Below, piece after piece: positions 1 to 7,321 of a stretch of DNA of 15,881 nucleotides. Every line of letters starts with the position of its first letter. Position 1 is the stretch's first letter. The notes under the pieces were generated by a model. It worked only from the letters and a program-made list of their open reading frames with translations, made no database searches and was not told the origin of the DNA. A program made the position numbers and the translations under genes. Source of the stretch: an uncultured Collinsella sp. (GTDB lineage Bacteria; Actinomycetota; Coriobacteriia; Coriobacteriales; Coriobacteriaceae); the NCBI GenBank assembly GCA_959605475.1, contig CAUHFS010000047.1, positions 1 to 15,881 on the forward strand, written 5' to 3'.

Positions 1-1339
1 CGATATGGTGGGCGAGGCCGAGCCCGTGGGCTTTGTGACCATCCGCGACGAGATTCGTACCTCGGCGGCCGAGACCATCGGCTACTTTAACGAGCAGGGC
101 GTGACCCTCAACGTGATCAGTGGCGACGACCCGCGTACGGTGTCGTCGATCGCGCGCGTGGTGGGCGTGCCGGGAGCGGACGCTTATGTGGACGCCACGA
201 CGCTCGATACGCCGGCAAAGCTCGATGCCGCAGTGGACCGCTACCATGTCTTTGGTCGTGTGACCCCGCAGCAAAAGCGCGAGCTCGTGCAGGCGCTCAA
301 GCGCCGCGAGCACACCGTGGCCATGACGGGCGACGGCGTCAACGACGTGTTGGCGCTCAAGGAGGCCGACTGCTCCGTCGCCATGGCGGCCGGTTCCGAT
401 GCCGCGCGCAACGTGGCCGAGATCGTACTCGTCGACAACGACTTTGCCTCGATGCCCGCCGTGGTGGCCGAGGGCCGTCGATCCATCAACAACCTGCAGC
501 GTTCGGCTTCGCTGTTCTTGACCAAGACGCTGTTCTCGATGGGCCTGGCGGCGCTGTGCATCGCGCTGCCGCCGTACCCCTTCGAGCCCATCCAGATGAC
601 GCTCATTAACTTCTTCTGCATCGGCGCGCCGGGCTTTGTGTTGGGCCTGGAGCCCAACAATGCTCGCGTGAAGGGGTCGTTTTTGACTAACGTACTCAAG
701 CGTGCACTGCCGGCGTCGATTGCGGTCATTTTGGCTGCGGCGCTCGATATCTTTGTGGCGCGCGTGTTTGGCTTTAGCCAGCTCACGCTGTCTACGATGT
801 GCCTGCTTACGTCGTGCGCGGCGAGCGTCAGCCTGATCTGGCGCATCTCGCAGCCTCTCACGCCCTTACGTGTGGTGCTCTTTGTGTTTGTAGTCGCCGG
901 CATCTTGGTGGGCGTTATCGGATTCCCGAAGCTGCTGTCTATTGCCAACCTGACGATGGGCCAGATGGTTATCTTGGCTGTCATCGTGGTCTTTACCTGT
1001 TCGGTGTTCTTTAAGCTCGCCACGATGATGGATTCGCTCAAGCCGCGTCGTCGTCATGCCGCAACTGGTTTTGGCCGCGGTGTGCGCGTCCGCCTGGGTC
1101 GCGGTGGCGGCAAGGTGAGCTCGACGGGTTCGACGGCGGAGCGTTTTGCCAAGCGCGTCGCCGCCGACATGGCGCAGCGCCGCGAAGCTCGCACCGTTCG
1201 TGAGGCCGAGGCCCGCGCACTCGAGGGCGTGATCCAGGCCCAGCCCAAGAAAAAGAAGGGTACCGGAGCCAATCGCTCTCGCGTGACCAAGTCCGCCCAA
1301 GGCATCAAAGTTTCGATGCCAAGCAAGAAGAATAAGTAG
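1..1339 (+). CDS. P-type cation-transporting ATPase, CtpE-like, C-terminal part (5' end outside window)
   Basis: The reading frame is open to the left edge, so this is the 3' part of a larger gene. The phosphorylation motif (DKTGT), actuator domain and first membrane helices lie upstream. Numbering from the Met codon at 5: an SGDDP stretch (39-43) corresponds to the usual TGDN/SGDNP loop, and the HAD hinge motif TGDGVND is at 108-114. Hydrophobic helices follow between about 165 and 337. The M6-like segment around 196-218 ends in GLEPN, which resembles CtpE-type (calcium) ATPases more than heavy-metal pumps. The protein should couple ATP hydrolysis to cation movement across the plasma membrane. 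After the last helix, residues 346-444 form an unusual lysine/arginine-rich cytosolic tail. The family is certain; the ion is inferred from resemblance. A gap of about 100 nt separates it from the next gene, with no clear terminator. Confidence 0.9.
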   Translation, partial: DMVGEAEPVGFVTIRDEIRTSAAETIGYFNEQGVTLNVISGDDPRTVSSIARVVGVPGADAYVDATTLDTPAKLDAAVDRYHVFGRVTPQQKRELVQALKRREHTVAMTGDGVNDVLALKEADCSVAMAAGSDAARNVAEIVLVDNDFASMPAVVAEGRRSINNLQRSASLFLTKTLFSMGLAALCIALPPYPFEPIQMTLINFFCIGAPGFVLGLEPNNARVKGSFLTNVLKRALPASIAVILAAALDIFVARVFGFSQLTLSTMCLLTSCAASVSLIWRISQPLTPLRVVLFVFVVAGILVGVIGFPKLLSIANLTMGQMVILAVIVVFTCSVFFKLATMMDSLKPRRRHAATGFGRGVRVRLGRGGGKVSSTGSTAERFAKRVAADMAQRREARTVREAEARALEGVIQAQPKKKKGTGANRSRVTKSAQGIKVSMPSKKNK

Positions 1340-1373
1340 CTACGCGCCCTGCCGATGTTGAATTGGTGCCTTG

Positions 1374-1402
1374 TTCCTGTGGGGCCGTGGCGATGTTATG
1401 CT
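1374..1402 (+). promoter_or_regulatory. Candidate extended -10 promoter for the zinc-ribbon gene
   Basis: TATGCT at 1397-1402 is preceded by TG at 1394-1395, giving an extended -10 pattern (TGnTATGCT). A poor -35-like TTCCTG lies 17 nt upstream at 1374-1379. The site is in the only non-coding gap between the ATPase gene and the zinc-ribbon gene, about 40 nt before the chosen start. The weak -35 keeps the confidence low. Confidence 0.4.
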
Positions 1403-1430
1403 CTAACCTCGATTGTTTGAATTGCTTCGA

Positions 1431-1437
1431 AAAGAGG
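1431..1437 (+). promoter_or_regulatory. Ribosome-binding site that fixes a GTG start
   Basis: AAAGAGG ends 5 nt before the GTG at 1443. This spacing supports the GTG as start over the in-frame TTG at 1413, which has no purine-rich stretch in front of it. An ATG at 1438 is out of frame and meets a stop after one codon. Confidence 0.7.
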
Positions 1438-1442
1438 ATGCC

Positions 1443-2585
1443 GTGATCTGCCCGCATTGCCTTAAGACTATCGAGGACGGCGCCTCGTTCTGCCCCTACT
1501 GCAACGCCTATGTGGGTCCGGGCGATGGCCCCGAGCACACCGAGTTCGTGTTCTGTGAGGGCTGCGGTGCCCGTCTTTCTCCGCATGATCGTACGTGCCC
1601 CAAATGCGGACGCCCCGCTCCGGGTATCCTCTCTGAGGACGCGGCCGCATCCGACCTGGCAGCGGGCCGCACGGCGGGCTTTCCGCGTCTAACGCAAGAG
1701 CAGATCGATACCGAGGTGCCGCATGCGCCGGCCTCTGCCGCTGCGGTGCTTTCGGACGCCGCCGACCCCAATGAGACCTGCGTGCTGCCGGCTTTCGATA
1801 AGGATTTCGGTATCCCCAAGGTCGATATTCCCACGCCGGTTTCCCTGCACGACGATCCTCAAAAACCCAAGCGTAAGGTGCATCCCGACGAGGACGCCTA
1901 TCACAAGCATAAGCGTCATATCCCCAAGCCGCTCATCGTCATCGCGGTCCTTGCCTTCGTTTGCGGCGGTGCCTATTGGTTCGTGACGACCGATCCCATG
2001 GGTGTCATGCCTGGCTTCTACGACCAGTTTGGCCAAGCTGCACAAACCACCTTCCCTACGCGCCAAAAGGGCGAGGCGACTGAGGACGATACCAAGCAGG
2101 ACGATTCTGCCGAGGTGGTCCAGGAAGAAACCGTGCTGACCGATGATCAGCTCTATACCAGGCTCGACGGTCTGTATCAGACCATCGTGTCCTACGGTGA
2201 CGAGGACCAGATCGGCGAGGTCATCGATTCCTTTAACAACGGCTATCTTCGAACGCCGCTGTCCACCCGTCAGGAGCTGTCGCAGAGTGCCTACGCCCTG
2301 CGCGACCAGATCAAAAAGACGCAAGATGAGCTCAACAACCTTAAGTATCAGGACGATACGGTCTATGCGGACGACATCGCCCACCTAAAGCAGCTTGCCG
2401 AGTGGATGTATGAGCGCGTTGACGTGATCTGCCAGAGCTGGGATATCTCGCTGGCCATTCCCGATGGCGAGTCGATGAGTTCCCACCAAAGCGAGATCCT
2501 GGCGCCCATCGCGCAGGGCGGCAACAGCGCGCTGAACCAGTACGACGCCAATGTGGGTTCCTGGAAGCCGCAGCAGCGTTCCTAA
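1443..2585 (+). CDS. Double zinc-ribbon single-pass membrane protein, function unknown
   Basis: From the GTG start the protein is 380 aa. Two Cys4 zinc ribbons sit at the extreme N-terminus: C3/C6 with C17/C20, then C38/C41 with C52/C55 (DZANK-like). A low-complexity acidic/proline linker (about 60-145) leads to a basic juxtamembrane patch rich in Lys and His (142-163) and one hydrophobic helix (about 163-181). The remaining 200 residues are predicted outside the cell by the positive-inside rule. They hold an acidic spacer (about 208-232) and a mostly helical domain (about 233-335). No catalytic motif is visible. The architecture suits a membrane-anchored adaptor or sensor, but that role is inferred. 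A TTG 30 nt upstream could extend it by 10 residues, but a zinc ribbon beginning at residue 3 and the SD at 1431-1437 favour the GTG. Confidence 0.85.
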   Translation: MICPHCLKTIEDGASFCPYCNAYVGPGDGPEHTEFVFCEGCGARLSPHDRTCPKCGRPAPGILSEDAAASDLAAGRTAGFPRLTQEQIDTEVPHAPASAAAVLSDAADPNETCVLPAFDKDFGIPKVDIPTPVSLHDDPQKPKRKVHPDEDAYHKHKRHIPKPLIVIAVLAFVCGGAYWFVTTDPMGVMPGFYDQFGQAAQTTFPTRQKGEATEDDTKQDDSAEVVQEETVLTDDQLYTRLDGLYQTIVSYGDEDQIGEVIDSFNNGYLRTPLSTRQELSQSAYALRDQIKKTQDELNNLKYQDDTVYADDIAHLKQLAEWMYERVDVICQSWDISLAIPDGESMSSHQSEILAPIAQGGNSALNQYDANVGSWKPQQRS

Positions 2586-2623
2586 AATTAGTTCGCCATA
2601 GTCGGCATAACCTACGTGCGCAA

Positions 2624-2653
2624 TTGATGTAAGCCTGTGCTTATTGCTACAAT
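2624..2653 (+). promoter_or_regulatory. Sigma-70-type promoter for the cyclophilin gene
   Basis: TTGATG (2624-2629) and TACAAT (2648-2653) are separated by 18 nt, four and five matches to the two consensus hexamers. The expected transcript start near 2660 gives a leader of roughly 33 nt, ending in the SD at 2680-2686. The site lies in the 107-nt gap after the zinc-ribbon gene, so the cyclophilin and TPR genes probably form their own transcription unit. Confidence 0.75.
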
Positions 2654-2692
2654 TCGTACAAATATGCTTTAAATGCACGAGGAAGGAACCAC

Positions 2693-3235
2693 ATGTTTGG
2701 TTTTAAGAAAGAGCTCTACACGCCCGAGTATCAGCTTGCCGGCGACGAGTGCGCCGTAATCGAGACGTCGAAGGGTACCATCAAGGTCAAGTTTGACGGC
2801 GAGGGCGCTCCCATTCATGTCGCGAACTTCTGCGAGCTTTCCACGATGGGTTTCTATGATGGCCTTAAGTTCCATCGCTATGTGCCCGGCTTTGTCATTC
2901 AGGGTGGCGACCCCAATACCCGCGATATGTCCGGCGCCGACGTCGCTGCCGGTCTTGAGGGCCCCGACGGCATGCCCGGTACCGGTGGCCCCGGCTACTG
3001 CATCAAGGGCGAGTTTGCCACCAATCCGCGCAACAGCCATGTCGATGGAGCCCTTGCCATGGCACGCTCCATGGACCCCGATTCCGCGGGTTCGCAGTTT
3101 TACTTCTGCCTGGGTGCCCAGCATAACCTCGATTCCGGTTACACCGTCTTTGGTACCACGGTCGAGGGTCTCGATGTGATTTCGCAGCTGCGTGCCGGCG
3201 ACGAGATCGTCCATGTCGAGATCGTTCACGAGTAA
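2693..3235 (+). CDS. Peptidyl-prolyl cis-trans isomerase, cyclophilin type
   Basis: A 180-aa cyclophilin that would catalyse cis-trans isomerisation of prolyl bonds during protein folding. The family's hallmark FHRxxxGFxxQGGD block is at residues 60-73, with the catalytic-type Arg at 62. A second conserved block, GALAMAR...SAGSQFYF (119-138), forms the rest of the active site. There is no signal peptide, lipobox or membrane helix, so it should be cytoplasmic. Like other short bacterial cyclophilins it lacks a targeting extension; an N-terminal stretch of about 20 residues precedes the fold. The ATG at 2693 has AGGAAGG (2680-2686) six nt upstream and a promoter at 2624-2653. It ends 11 nt before the TPR gene, and its stop codon merges into that gene's SD. 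Confidence 0.95.
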   Translation: MFGFKKELYTPEYQLAGDECAVIETSKGTIKVKFDGEGAPIHVANFCELSTMGFYDGLKFHRYVPGFVIQGGDPNTRDMSGADVAAGLEGPDGMPGTGGPGYCIKGEFATNPRNSHVDGALAMARSMDPDSAGSQFYFCLGAQHNLDSGYTVFGTTVEGLDVISQLRAGDEIVHVEIVHE

Positions 3236-3246
3236 AGGGGACTTCC

Positions 3247-4551
3247 TTGAATAGCCAGCTGATCCAACAGGGCCGCGCCGCTTACCGCGCGGGTGATTTT
3301 TCCGCTGCAGCCCAGATGCTTGGGGCGGCAAAGACTCCCGATGAGATTATGGGCGAGGCCGATCACCTTCGTGGCAACGCCTTGATGCACTTGGGCATGT
3401 ATGCCGAGGCCGCGGAGGCCTATGCCGCCGCCCTCAACGACGGCACCTACGGCAAGCGCGGCGCGCTGCTCACCAACCGCGGCAAGGCGCTCGCCGCCGT
3501 GGGCGACTACACGACGGCCGCCCAGGCGTTCTCTGCTGCTACGCAGGATGCTTCCTATGCCACGCCGTTTAAGGCCTATCTGGGCCTGGGTAACGCGCTG
3601 TTCCAGTCGGGCGACTATGCCAACGCGGGTACTGCCTTCCGTCAGGCCGCCATCGACGGCGCCAATCCGGCTCCTGCCGCCGCACTCGGCGAGCTCGGTC
3701 GTTGCTTCATTAAGCTCGGCCGTCCGGCGGATGCCGTGGAGACCTACCGCACGGCTATCGACTTTGCCGGCCCCCGCGACGACACGCGTGCGCTCAACGC
3801 CGGCATGGGTCAGGCGCTTTCTGCCGCCGGCCGTCCCTCCGACGCACTCGACGCCTTTAACGCCGCCACTGCCGATGGCATCTACCAGCTCACCTCCGAG
3901 CAGGCCGACGAGCTTGCCCGCGTGCACGATTCGCTTGCCGCTCTGTCTGCCCAAACGGCTATGGCCACGGCTCCGGCGCCCGCGATGGATGCTCCTGCCG
4001 TCGATCCGCTCGATCCTACGGGCGCGACCGGTCAGTTTATGCCCGATCCCTCGGACACCGGCTTCTTTACGCTGTCCGAGTCCGAGATGGTCCAGCAGGA
4101 CCGTCAGGATCGTAAACAGGCCAAGGTTCGTCGCCGCCATCGCCACACGGGTCTCAAAGTCTTCATTGTGCTGCTTCTGCTCATTTTGATCGCCGCGGGC
4201 GGTCTGGGCTTTGCCTACACGCGCGGTTTTGGCTTCCCGTCTCAGGAGTCTGTCGTTACCGATCTGTTCCAGGCTGCCGGCGACGGTGACACCGCAAAGG
4301 CCGAGTCTTGCCTGGCCTCGAGCCTGTCCGAGGACGCTAAGTCGATGATCATCTCCTCGATTCCGCAGGGTGCCACCGTGTCCGTCGAGGGCATGGATCA
4401 GTCCATGACTGAGACGACCGCCAAAGTGAAGGCATCGCTGTCCAAGGGCGGCGAGCAGGAGTACACCGTCAAATTCGTGCGCTCCGACAACCATATCGGC
4501 TGGGCCGTTTCCTCGCTCGATATGGATTTCTCGGCTGCTGACAACCAGTAG
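3247..4551 (+). CDS. TPR-repeat single-pass membrane protein with extracytoplasmic C-terminal domain
   Basis: A 434-aa protein that starts at TTG 3247, with AAAGGGG (3234-3240) six nt upstream. The N-terminal part (about 1-235) is a run of tetratricopeptide-like helical hairpins, with repeated G-(D/M)-Y-x-x-A and A-x-x-A-F/Y patterns around 16-26, 49-62, 86-97, 121-135 and 158-172. A proline/alanine linker (about 238-275) and a basic stretch (289-301) precede one membrane helix (about 303-324). The last 110 residues are outside and look like a small alpha/beta domain of the DUF4878 kind, a resemblance only. TPR modules usually bind other proteins, so a scaffold or sensor role is plausible; the partner is unknown. 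It is probably cotranscribed with the cyclophilin gene and lies just upstream of mreB. Confidence 0.85.
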   Translation: MNSQLIQQGRAAYRAGDFSAAAQMLGAAKTPDEIMGEADHLRGNALMHLGMYAEAAEAYAAALNDGTYGKRGALLTNRGKALAAVGDYTTAAQAFSAATQDASYATPFKAYLGLGNALFQSGDYANAGTAFRQAAIDGANPAPAAALGELGRCFIKLGRPADAVETYRTAIDFAGPRDDTRALNAGMGQALSAAGRPSDALDAFNAATADGIYQLTSEQADELARVHDSLAALSAQTAMATAPAPAMDAPAVDPLDPTGATGQFMPDPSDTGFFTLSESEMVQQDRQDRKQAKVRRRHRHTGLKVFIVLLLLILIAAGGLGFAYTRGFGFPSQESVVTDLFQAAGDGDTAKAESCLASSLSEDAKSMIISSIPQGATVSVEGMDQSMTETTAKVKASLSKGGEQEYTVKFVRSDNHIGWAVSSLDMDFSAADNQ

Positions 4552-4573
4552 TGACCTTATGGGATTTAGCTTT

Positions 4574-4606
4574 GCCCGGCGCTTCACCGCAAGTGAGGTG
4601 CCGGGC
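4574..4606 (+). terminator. Strong hairpin without T-tract before mreB; possible terminator
   Basis: A 14-bp stem (5' arm 4574-4587, 3' arm 4593-4606) closes a 5-nt CGCAA loop. Twelve pairs are Watson-Crick and two are G-T wobbles. It starts 22 nt after the TPR stop codon, the right place for a terminator. The sequence after it has no run of T, so it may be a non-canonical terminator, an RNA-stabilising element or a regulatory hairpin. Confidence 0.55.
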
Positions 4607-4615
4607 TTGCGCTAG

Positions 4616-4621
4616 TATGAT
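4616..4621 (+). promoter_or_regulatory. Candidate -10 element for the mreB operon
   Basis: TATGAT matches the -10 consensus at five of six positions and lies about 50 nt before the mreB start, just after the 4574-4606 hairpin. No good -35 is found at 16-18 nt upstream, where the sequence is part of the hairpin arm. Transcription may need an activator or another sigma factor, or come partly from upstream. Confidence 0.35.
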
Positions 4622-4666
4622 GAGCTAGTAGTTTTCCAGCAATCATCCAACACATCAGGAGTTGCG

Positions 4667-5710
4667 TTGTTTTCTTTGATGGATATGTTCTTCGGTAGCT
4701 ATGCGGGCGATCTTGCCATCGACCTCGGCACCGCAAATACGCTTGTCTCCGTGCGCGGCAAGGGCATTGTCATTCGTGAGCCCTCTGTTGTCGCCATCGA
4801 CAAGAACGACGAGCGCATCCTGGCGGTCGGTATCGAGGCAAAGCGCATGCTCGGCCGAACGCCCGGCAACATCGTGGCCGTTCGTCCCCTGAAGGACGGC
4901 GTTATCGCCGACTTCGATGTTACCGAGGCCATGCTTCGCTATTTTATCGACAAGGCGTCCGAGAAGCGCTATCCGTGGACTCCGCGTCCGCGCGTTGTCG
5001 TCTGCGTTCCCTCCGGTGTCACGTCGGTCGAGAAACGTGCTGTCTTTGAGGCCACGATCCAGGCCGGTGCCCGCCAGGCCTATCTGATCGAAGAGCCTAT
5101 GGCCGCCGCTATCGGCGCCGACCTGCCCGTCGAGGAACCCACCGGCTCCATGGTCATCGATATCGGCGGCGGTACCACCGAGGTCGCTGTTATCGCTATG
5201 GGCGGCATCGTCGTCTCGCAGTCCATCCGTATTGCTGGCGACGAGTTCGATCAGGCCATCCTCACGCACGTTCGCGATGCCTACAACCTGGCCATCGGCG
5301 AGCGTACGGCAGAGGACATCAAGATCAAGGTCGGCTCCGCCGTGCCGCTCAAGGACGAGCTCGACGTCGAGGTCAACGGCCGCGACGTGATCACCGGTCT
5401 GCCCAAGACTGTGCGCATCGAGAGCGAGGAGATCCGTCGCGCGCTCAACAAGCCGCTCGACGAGATGGCCAAGGCCGTCAAGGACGCCCTCGACGCTACG
5501 CCTCCCGATCTTGCCTCTGACCTTATGTACTATGGCATATTGCTGACCGGTGGCGGCGCGCTGCTGCGCGGTCTCGACGTGCGCCTGCGCGATGAGACCG
5601 GCGTTTCGGTCAACGTCAGCCCCACGGCGCTCGATAACGTCGTTAACGGCTGTGCCCGCGTGCTCGAGGCCAATGCGTTTGATGGTGGCTTCGTCCAGAC
5701 CAATGCTTAA
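4667..5710 (+). CDS. mreB: Rod shape-determining protein MreB
   Basis: A 347-aa bacterial actin homologue that polymerises under the membrane and guides lateral peptidoglycan synthesis. The actin-fold signatures are all present: phosphate-1 loop IDLGTANT (18-25), the catalytic-region IEEPMAAAIG (141-150), phosphate-2 loop DIGGGTTE (165-172) and the adenosine motif LTGGGALL (293-300). The first residues (MFSLMDMFF) are hydrophobic and amphipathic, as expected for membrane attachment. The start is TTG 4667, with AGGAG (4657-4661) five nt upstream. The ATG at 4679 would be too far from any SD. The full domain is intact and of normal length. It is the first gene of the elongation cluster, followed after 21 nt by mreC. 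Confidence 0.97.
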   Translation: MFSLMDMFFGSYAGDLAIDLGTANTLVSVRGKGIVIREPSVVAIDKNDERILAVGIEAKRMLGRTPGNIVAVRPLKDGVIADFDVTEAMLRYFIDKASEKRYPWTPRPRVVVCVPSGVTSVEKRAVFEATIQAGARQAYLIEEPMAAAIGADLPVEEPTGSMVIDIGGGTTEVAVIAMGGIVVSQSIRIAGDEFDQAILTHVRDAYNLAIGERTAEDIKIKVGSAVPLKDELDVEVNGRDVITGLPKTVRIESEEIRRALNKPLDEMAKAVKDALDATPPDLASDLMYYGILLTGGGALLRGLDVRLRDETGVSVNVSPTALDNVVNGCARVLEANAFDGGFVQTNA

Positions 5711-5731
5711 TTTCCAAAAGGTGGATTCCAT

Positions 5732-6730
5732 TTGGCACGATCTTCGGGTTTCTCCACAAATCTGAATACCAAGCGACAATCAACGGGTATGCGCCCGTTG
5801 ATTGTTTTCAGCCTGATTTCGGTGTTGCTGCTCACGTTTTACATCCGCGAGGGCGAGGCCGGGCCGATTCATGCCGTGCGTTCGGGCGTGACGACGATTA
5901 CCTCGCCGGTGCGCTTTGTGGGCTCGGCTGTGGCGGCTCCCTTCAATGCGATCGGCAACGTGTTCTCTAACCTTACGGCGTCGCAGGACACGCTCGACGA
6001 GCTCAAGAAGCAAAACGAGGAACTGACCTCTAAGGTTGCTGAGCTCTCCGAGGCTCAAAAGACCGCCGAGCGTCTGGAGGGGCTGGTCGGCCTGCAGTCG
6101 ACCTACAACCTCAAATCGACCGCAGCTCGTATTGTTGGTGCCTCGGGCGATGCCTGGACCTCGACCGTCACGATCGATAAGGGTTCTGCGGACGGCCTTA
6201 CCATCAACATGCCCGTGACGAGTTCTGCCGGTGTTATCGGCCAGATTATCGAAGTCTCGGCCAAGACGTCCACCGTGCGCCTGATTGGCGACGAGAACTC
6301 GGGCGTGTCCGCTATGGTGCAGGACACGCGCGCCCAGGGCATGCTGCAGGGTCAGGCTGACGGCACGCTGCGTCTTGAGTACGTGAGCGTCGACTCCGAC
6401 GTTAAGGTTGGCGACATCATCGTGACCTCGGGCATTGGCGGCGTGTTCCCCAAGGGCCTTCCGCTTGGCACCGTCTCGTCGGTTGAGAAATCGGCAAACG
6501 ACGTGTACTACACCATTGTGGTGCGCGCTCAGACCACGGCCGAGAACAACGAGGAAGTGCTGGTCATTACCTCGCTGACCGACGAACAGTCGGCTTCGGA
6601 TGAGGACGTGAGCACGGCCAACAGCACGCCGCAGGGAACGTCGCGCGATGCTGCGACCAAGACGAAGGACGAGAGTTCGGATGACAGTTCCGACACGTCC
6701 GAGACGACCGATTCTGGCTCGAGCGAATAG
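5732..6730 (+). CDS. mreC: Rod shape-determining protein MreC
   Basis: A 332-aa elongasome scaffold that connects cytoplasmic MreB to PBP2 and RodA. It has a short cytosolic N-terminus, one membrane helix (about 22-37), a coiled-coil heptad region (about 84-118) and the MreC beta-barrel domains. Typical motifs are DKGSADGL (149-156) and VTSGIGGVFPKGLPLGTV (231-248). After about 283 it carries a Ser/Thr/Asp/Glu-rich, probably disordered tail of about 50 residues. The start is TTG 5732, with AAAAGGTGG (5716-5724) seven nt upstream. The alternative ATG at 5789 (residue 20) would still keep the membrane helix but has no well-placed SD. That ATG lies in the loop of a perfect hairpin described separately. 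Confidence 0.95.
   Translation: MARSSGFSTNLNTKRQSTGMRPLIVFSLISVLLLTFYIREGEAGPIHAVRSGVTTITSPVRFVGSAVAAPFNAIGNVFSNLTASQDTLDELKKQNEELTSKVAELSEAQKTAERLEGLVGLQSTYNLKSTAARIVGASGDAWTSTVTIDKGSADGLTINMPVTSSAGVIGQIIEVSAKTSTVRLIGDENSGVSAMVQDTRAQGMLQGQADGTLRLEYVSVDSDVKVGDIIVTSGIGGVFPKGLPLGTVSSVEKSANDVYYTIVVRAQTTAENNEEVLVITSLTDEQSASDEDVSTANSTPQGTSRDAATKTKDESSDDSSDTSETTDSGSSE
5776..5808 (+). promoter_or_regulatory. Perfect 12-bp hairpin plus T-run inside the start of mreC
   Basis: The arms 5776-5787 and 5794-5805 are exact reverse complements, closing a 6-nt loop (TATGCG). T continues to 5808, so the hairpin ends in TTTT like an intrinsic terminator. It covers codons 15-25 of mreC, starting 44 nt after the TTG start. 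The loop holds the ATG at 5789. It could be an attenuator or a translation-coupled switch between mreB and the rest of the cluster. The structure is certain as sequence; the function is inferred. Confidence 0.6.
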
Positions 6731-6734
6731 GGGG
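6729..6734 (+). promoter_or_regulatory. Ribosome-binding site of mreD, overlapping the mreC stop
   Basis: AGGGGG shares its first two bases with the mreC TAG stop. It is 7 nt from the ATG at 6742 but only 1 nt from the ATG at 6736, so it selects 6742 as the mreD start. Confidence 0.6.
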
Positions 6735-6741
6735 CATGTCC

Positions 6742-7308
6742 ATGGATCTACACGAGCAGGGGATGAGCTCCCGTACGTTTGTGATCGCCGCCATCGTGTG
6801 CGTGCTGCTGCAGGCAGGCCTGGCACCGCAGATCTCCATTGCGGGCGGTCGCGTCAACTTCATGATTATCCTGGTGTGCCTAAGCGTGTTCTCGGGCGAC
6901 CCGACCCGTGCCGTCGTGTGCGGTTTTTGCAGCGGCTTGTTTTATGACCTGTCCGCTGCCGTGCCGGTAGGCGTTATGTCGCTCCTGCTGACCGTGGGTT
7001 CTTTTGCCCTGGTGCACAGTGCCGTCGGTCAGACGAGCGGTAGCCCGAGTGCGCGCGGCGTCACCGTGGGCGCCTTCGCGCTCGTCATTAATGTTATCTA
7101 CAGCATCATCTTGCTGTTTATGGGTTTGGAGACGAGCTTTGTCGTGGCGATCTTCGGCCATGCACTGCCGTCCTCGATCCTGACGGGTCTGGTTGCCATT
7201 CCGTTTTTGATGTCCGGCGTCGTGCCGCAGTCCGGCTATGGATTCTCCGCGCGTGGCGGACGCCAGACGGGTATGCGCTTTAAGCCCAAGACCCGCAAGC
7301 TCAAATAG
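6742..7308 (+). CDS. mreD: Rod shape-determining protein MreD
   Basis: A 188-aa integral membrane protein with about five or six hydrophobic helices (roughly 12-30, 38-51, 58-70, 74-94, 106-128 and 133-160) and a basic cytosolic C-terminal tail (171-188). The G-x-x-x-G-L-x-Y-D-L segment near 61-70 is typical of MreD. It works with MreC and RodA-PBP2 in lateral-wall synthesis. Sequence conservation in this family is low, so the assignment rests on hydropathy, size and its place between mreC and mrdA. ATG 6736 would add two residues but lies 1 nt from the SD. The downstream gene starts 13 nt after the stop. Confidence 0.9.
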   Translation: MDLHEQGMSSRTFVIAAIVCVLLQAGLAPQISIAGGRVNFMIILVCLSVFSGDPTRAVVCGFCSGLFYDLSAAVPVGVMSLLLTVGSFALVHSAVGQTSGSPSARGVTVGAFALVINVIYSIILLFMGLETSFVVAIFGHALPSSILTGLVAIPFLMSGVVPQSGYGFSARGGRQTGMRFKPKTRKLK

Positions 7309-7321
7309 GGGAGGCCCATAG

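Noticed and set aside
1413..1442. Upstream TTG as start of the zinc-ribbon gene
   Set aside because: No SD precedes it, and the SD at 1431-1437 would fall inside the gene while being correctly spaced for GTG 1443.
3226..4587. Long open frame on the minus strand (453 codons) opposite the TPR gene
   Set aside because: It mirrors the + strand gene in a GC-rich region, has low-complexity Gly/Arg/Val composition, no recognisable motif and no SD, while the + strand frame has clear domains.
5789..5791. ATG as the true start of mreC
   Set aside because: It has no SD at usable distance and lies in the hairpin loop, whereas TTG 5732 has AAAAGGTGG seven nt upstream.
4655..6826. Two consecutive long minus-strand frames opposite mreB and mreC
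   Set aside because: Both lie wholly opposite conserved genes and show no independent motif, SD or promoter.
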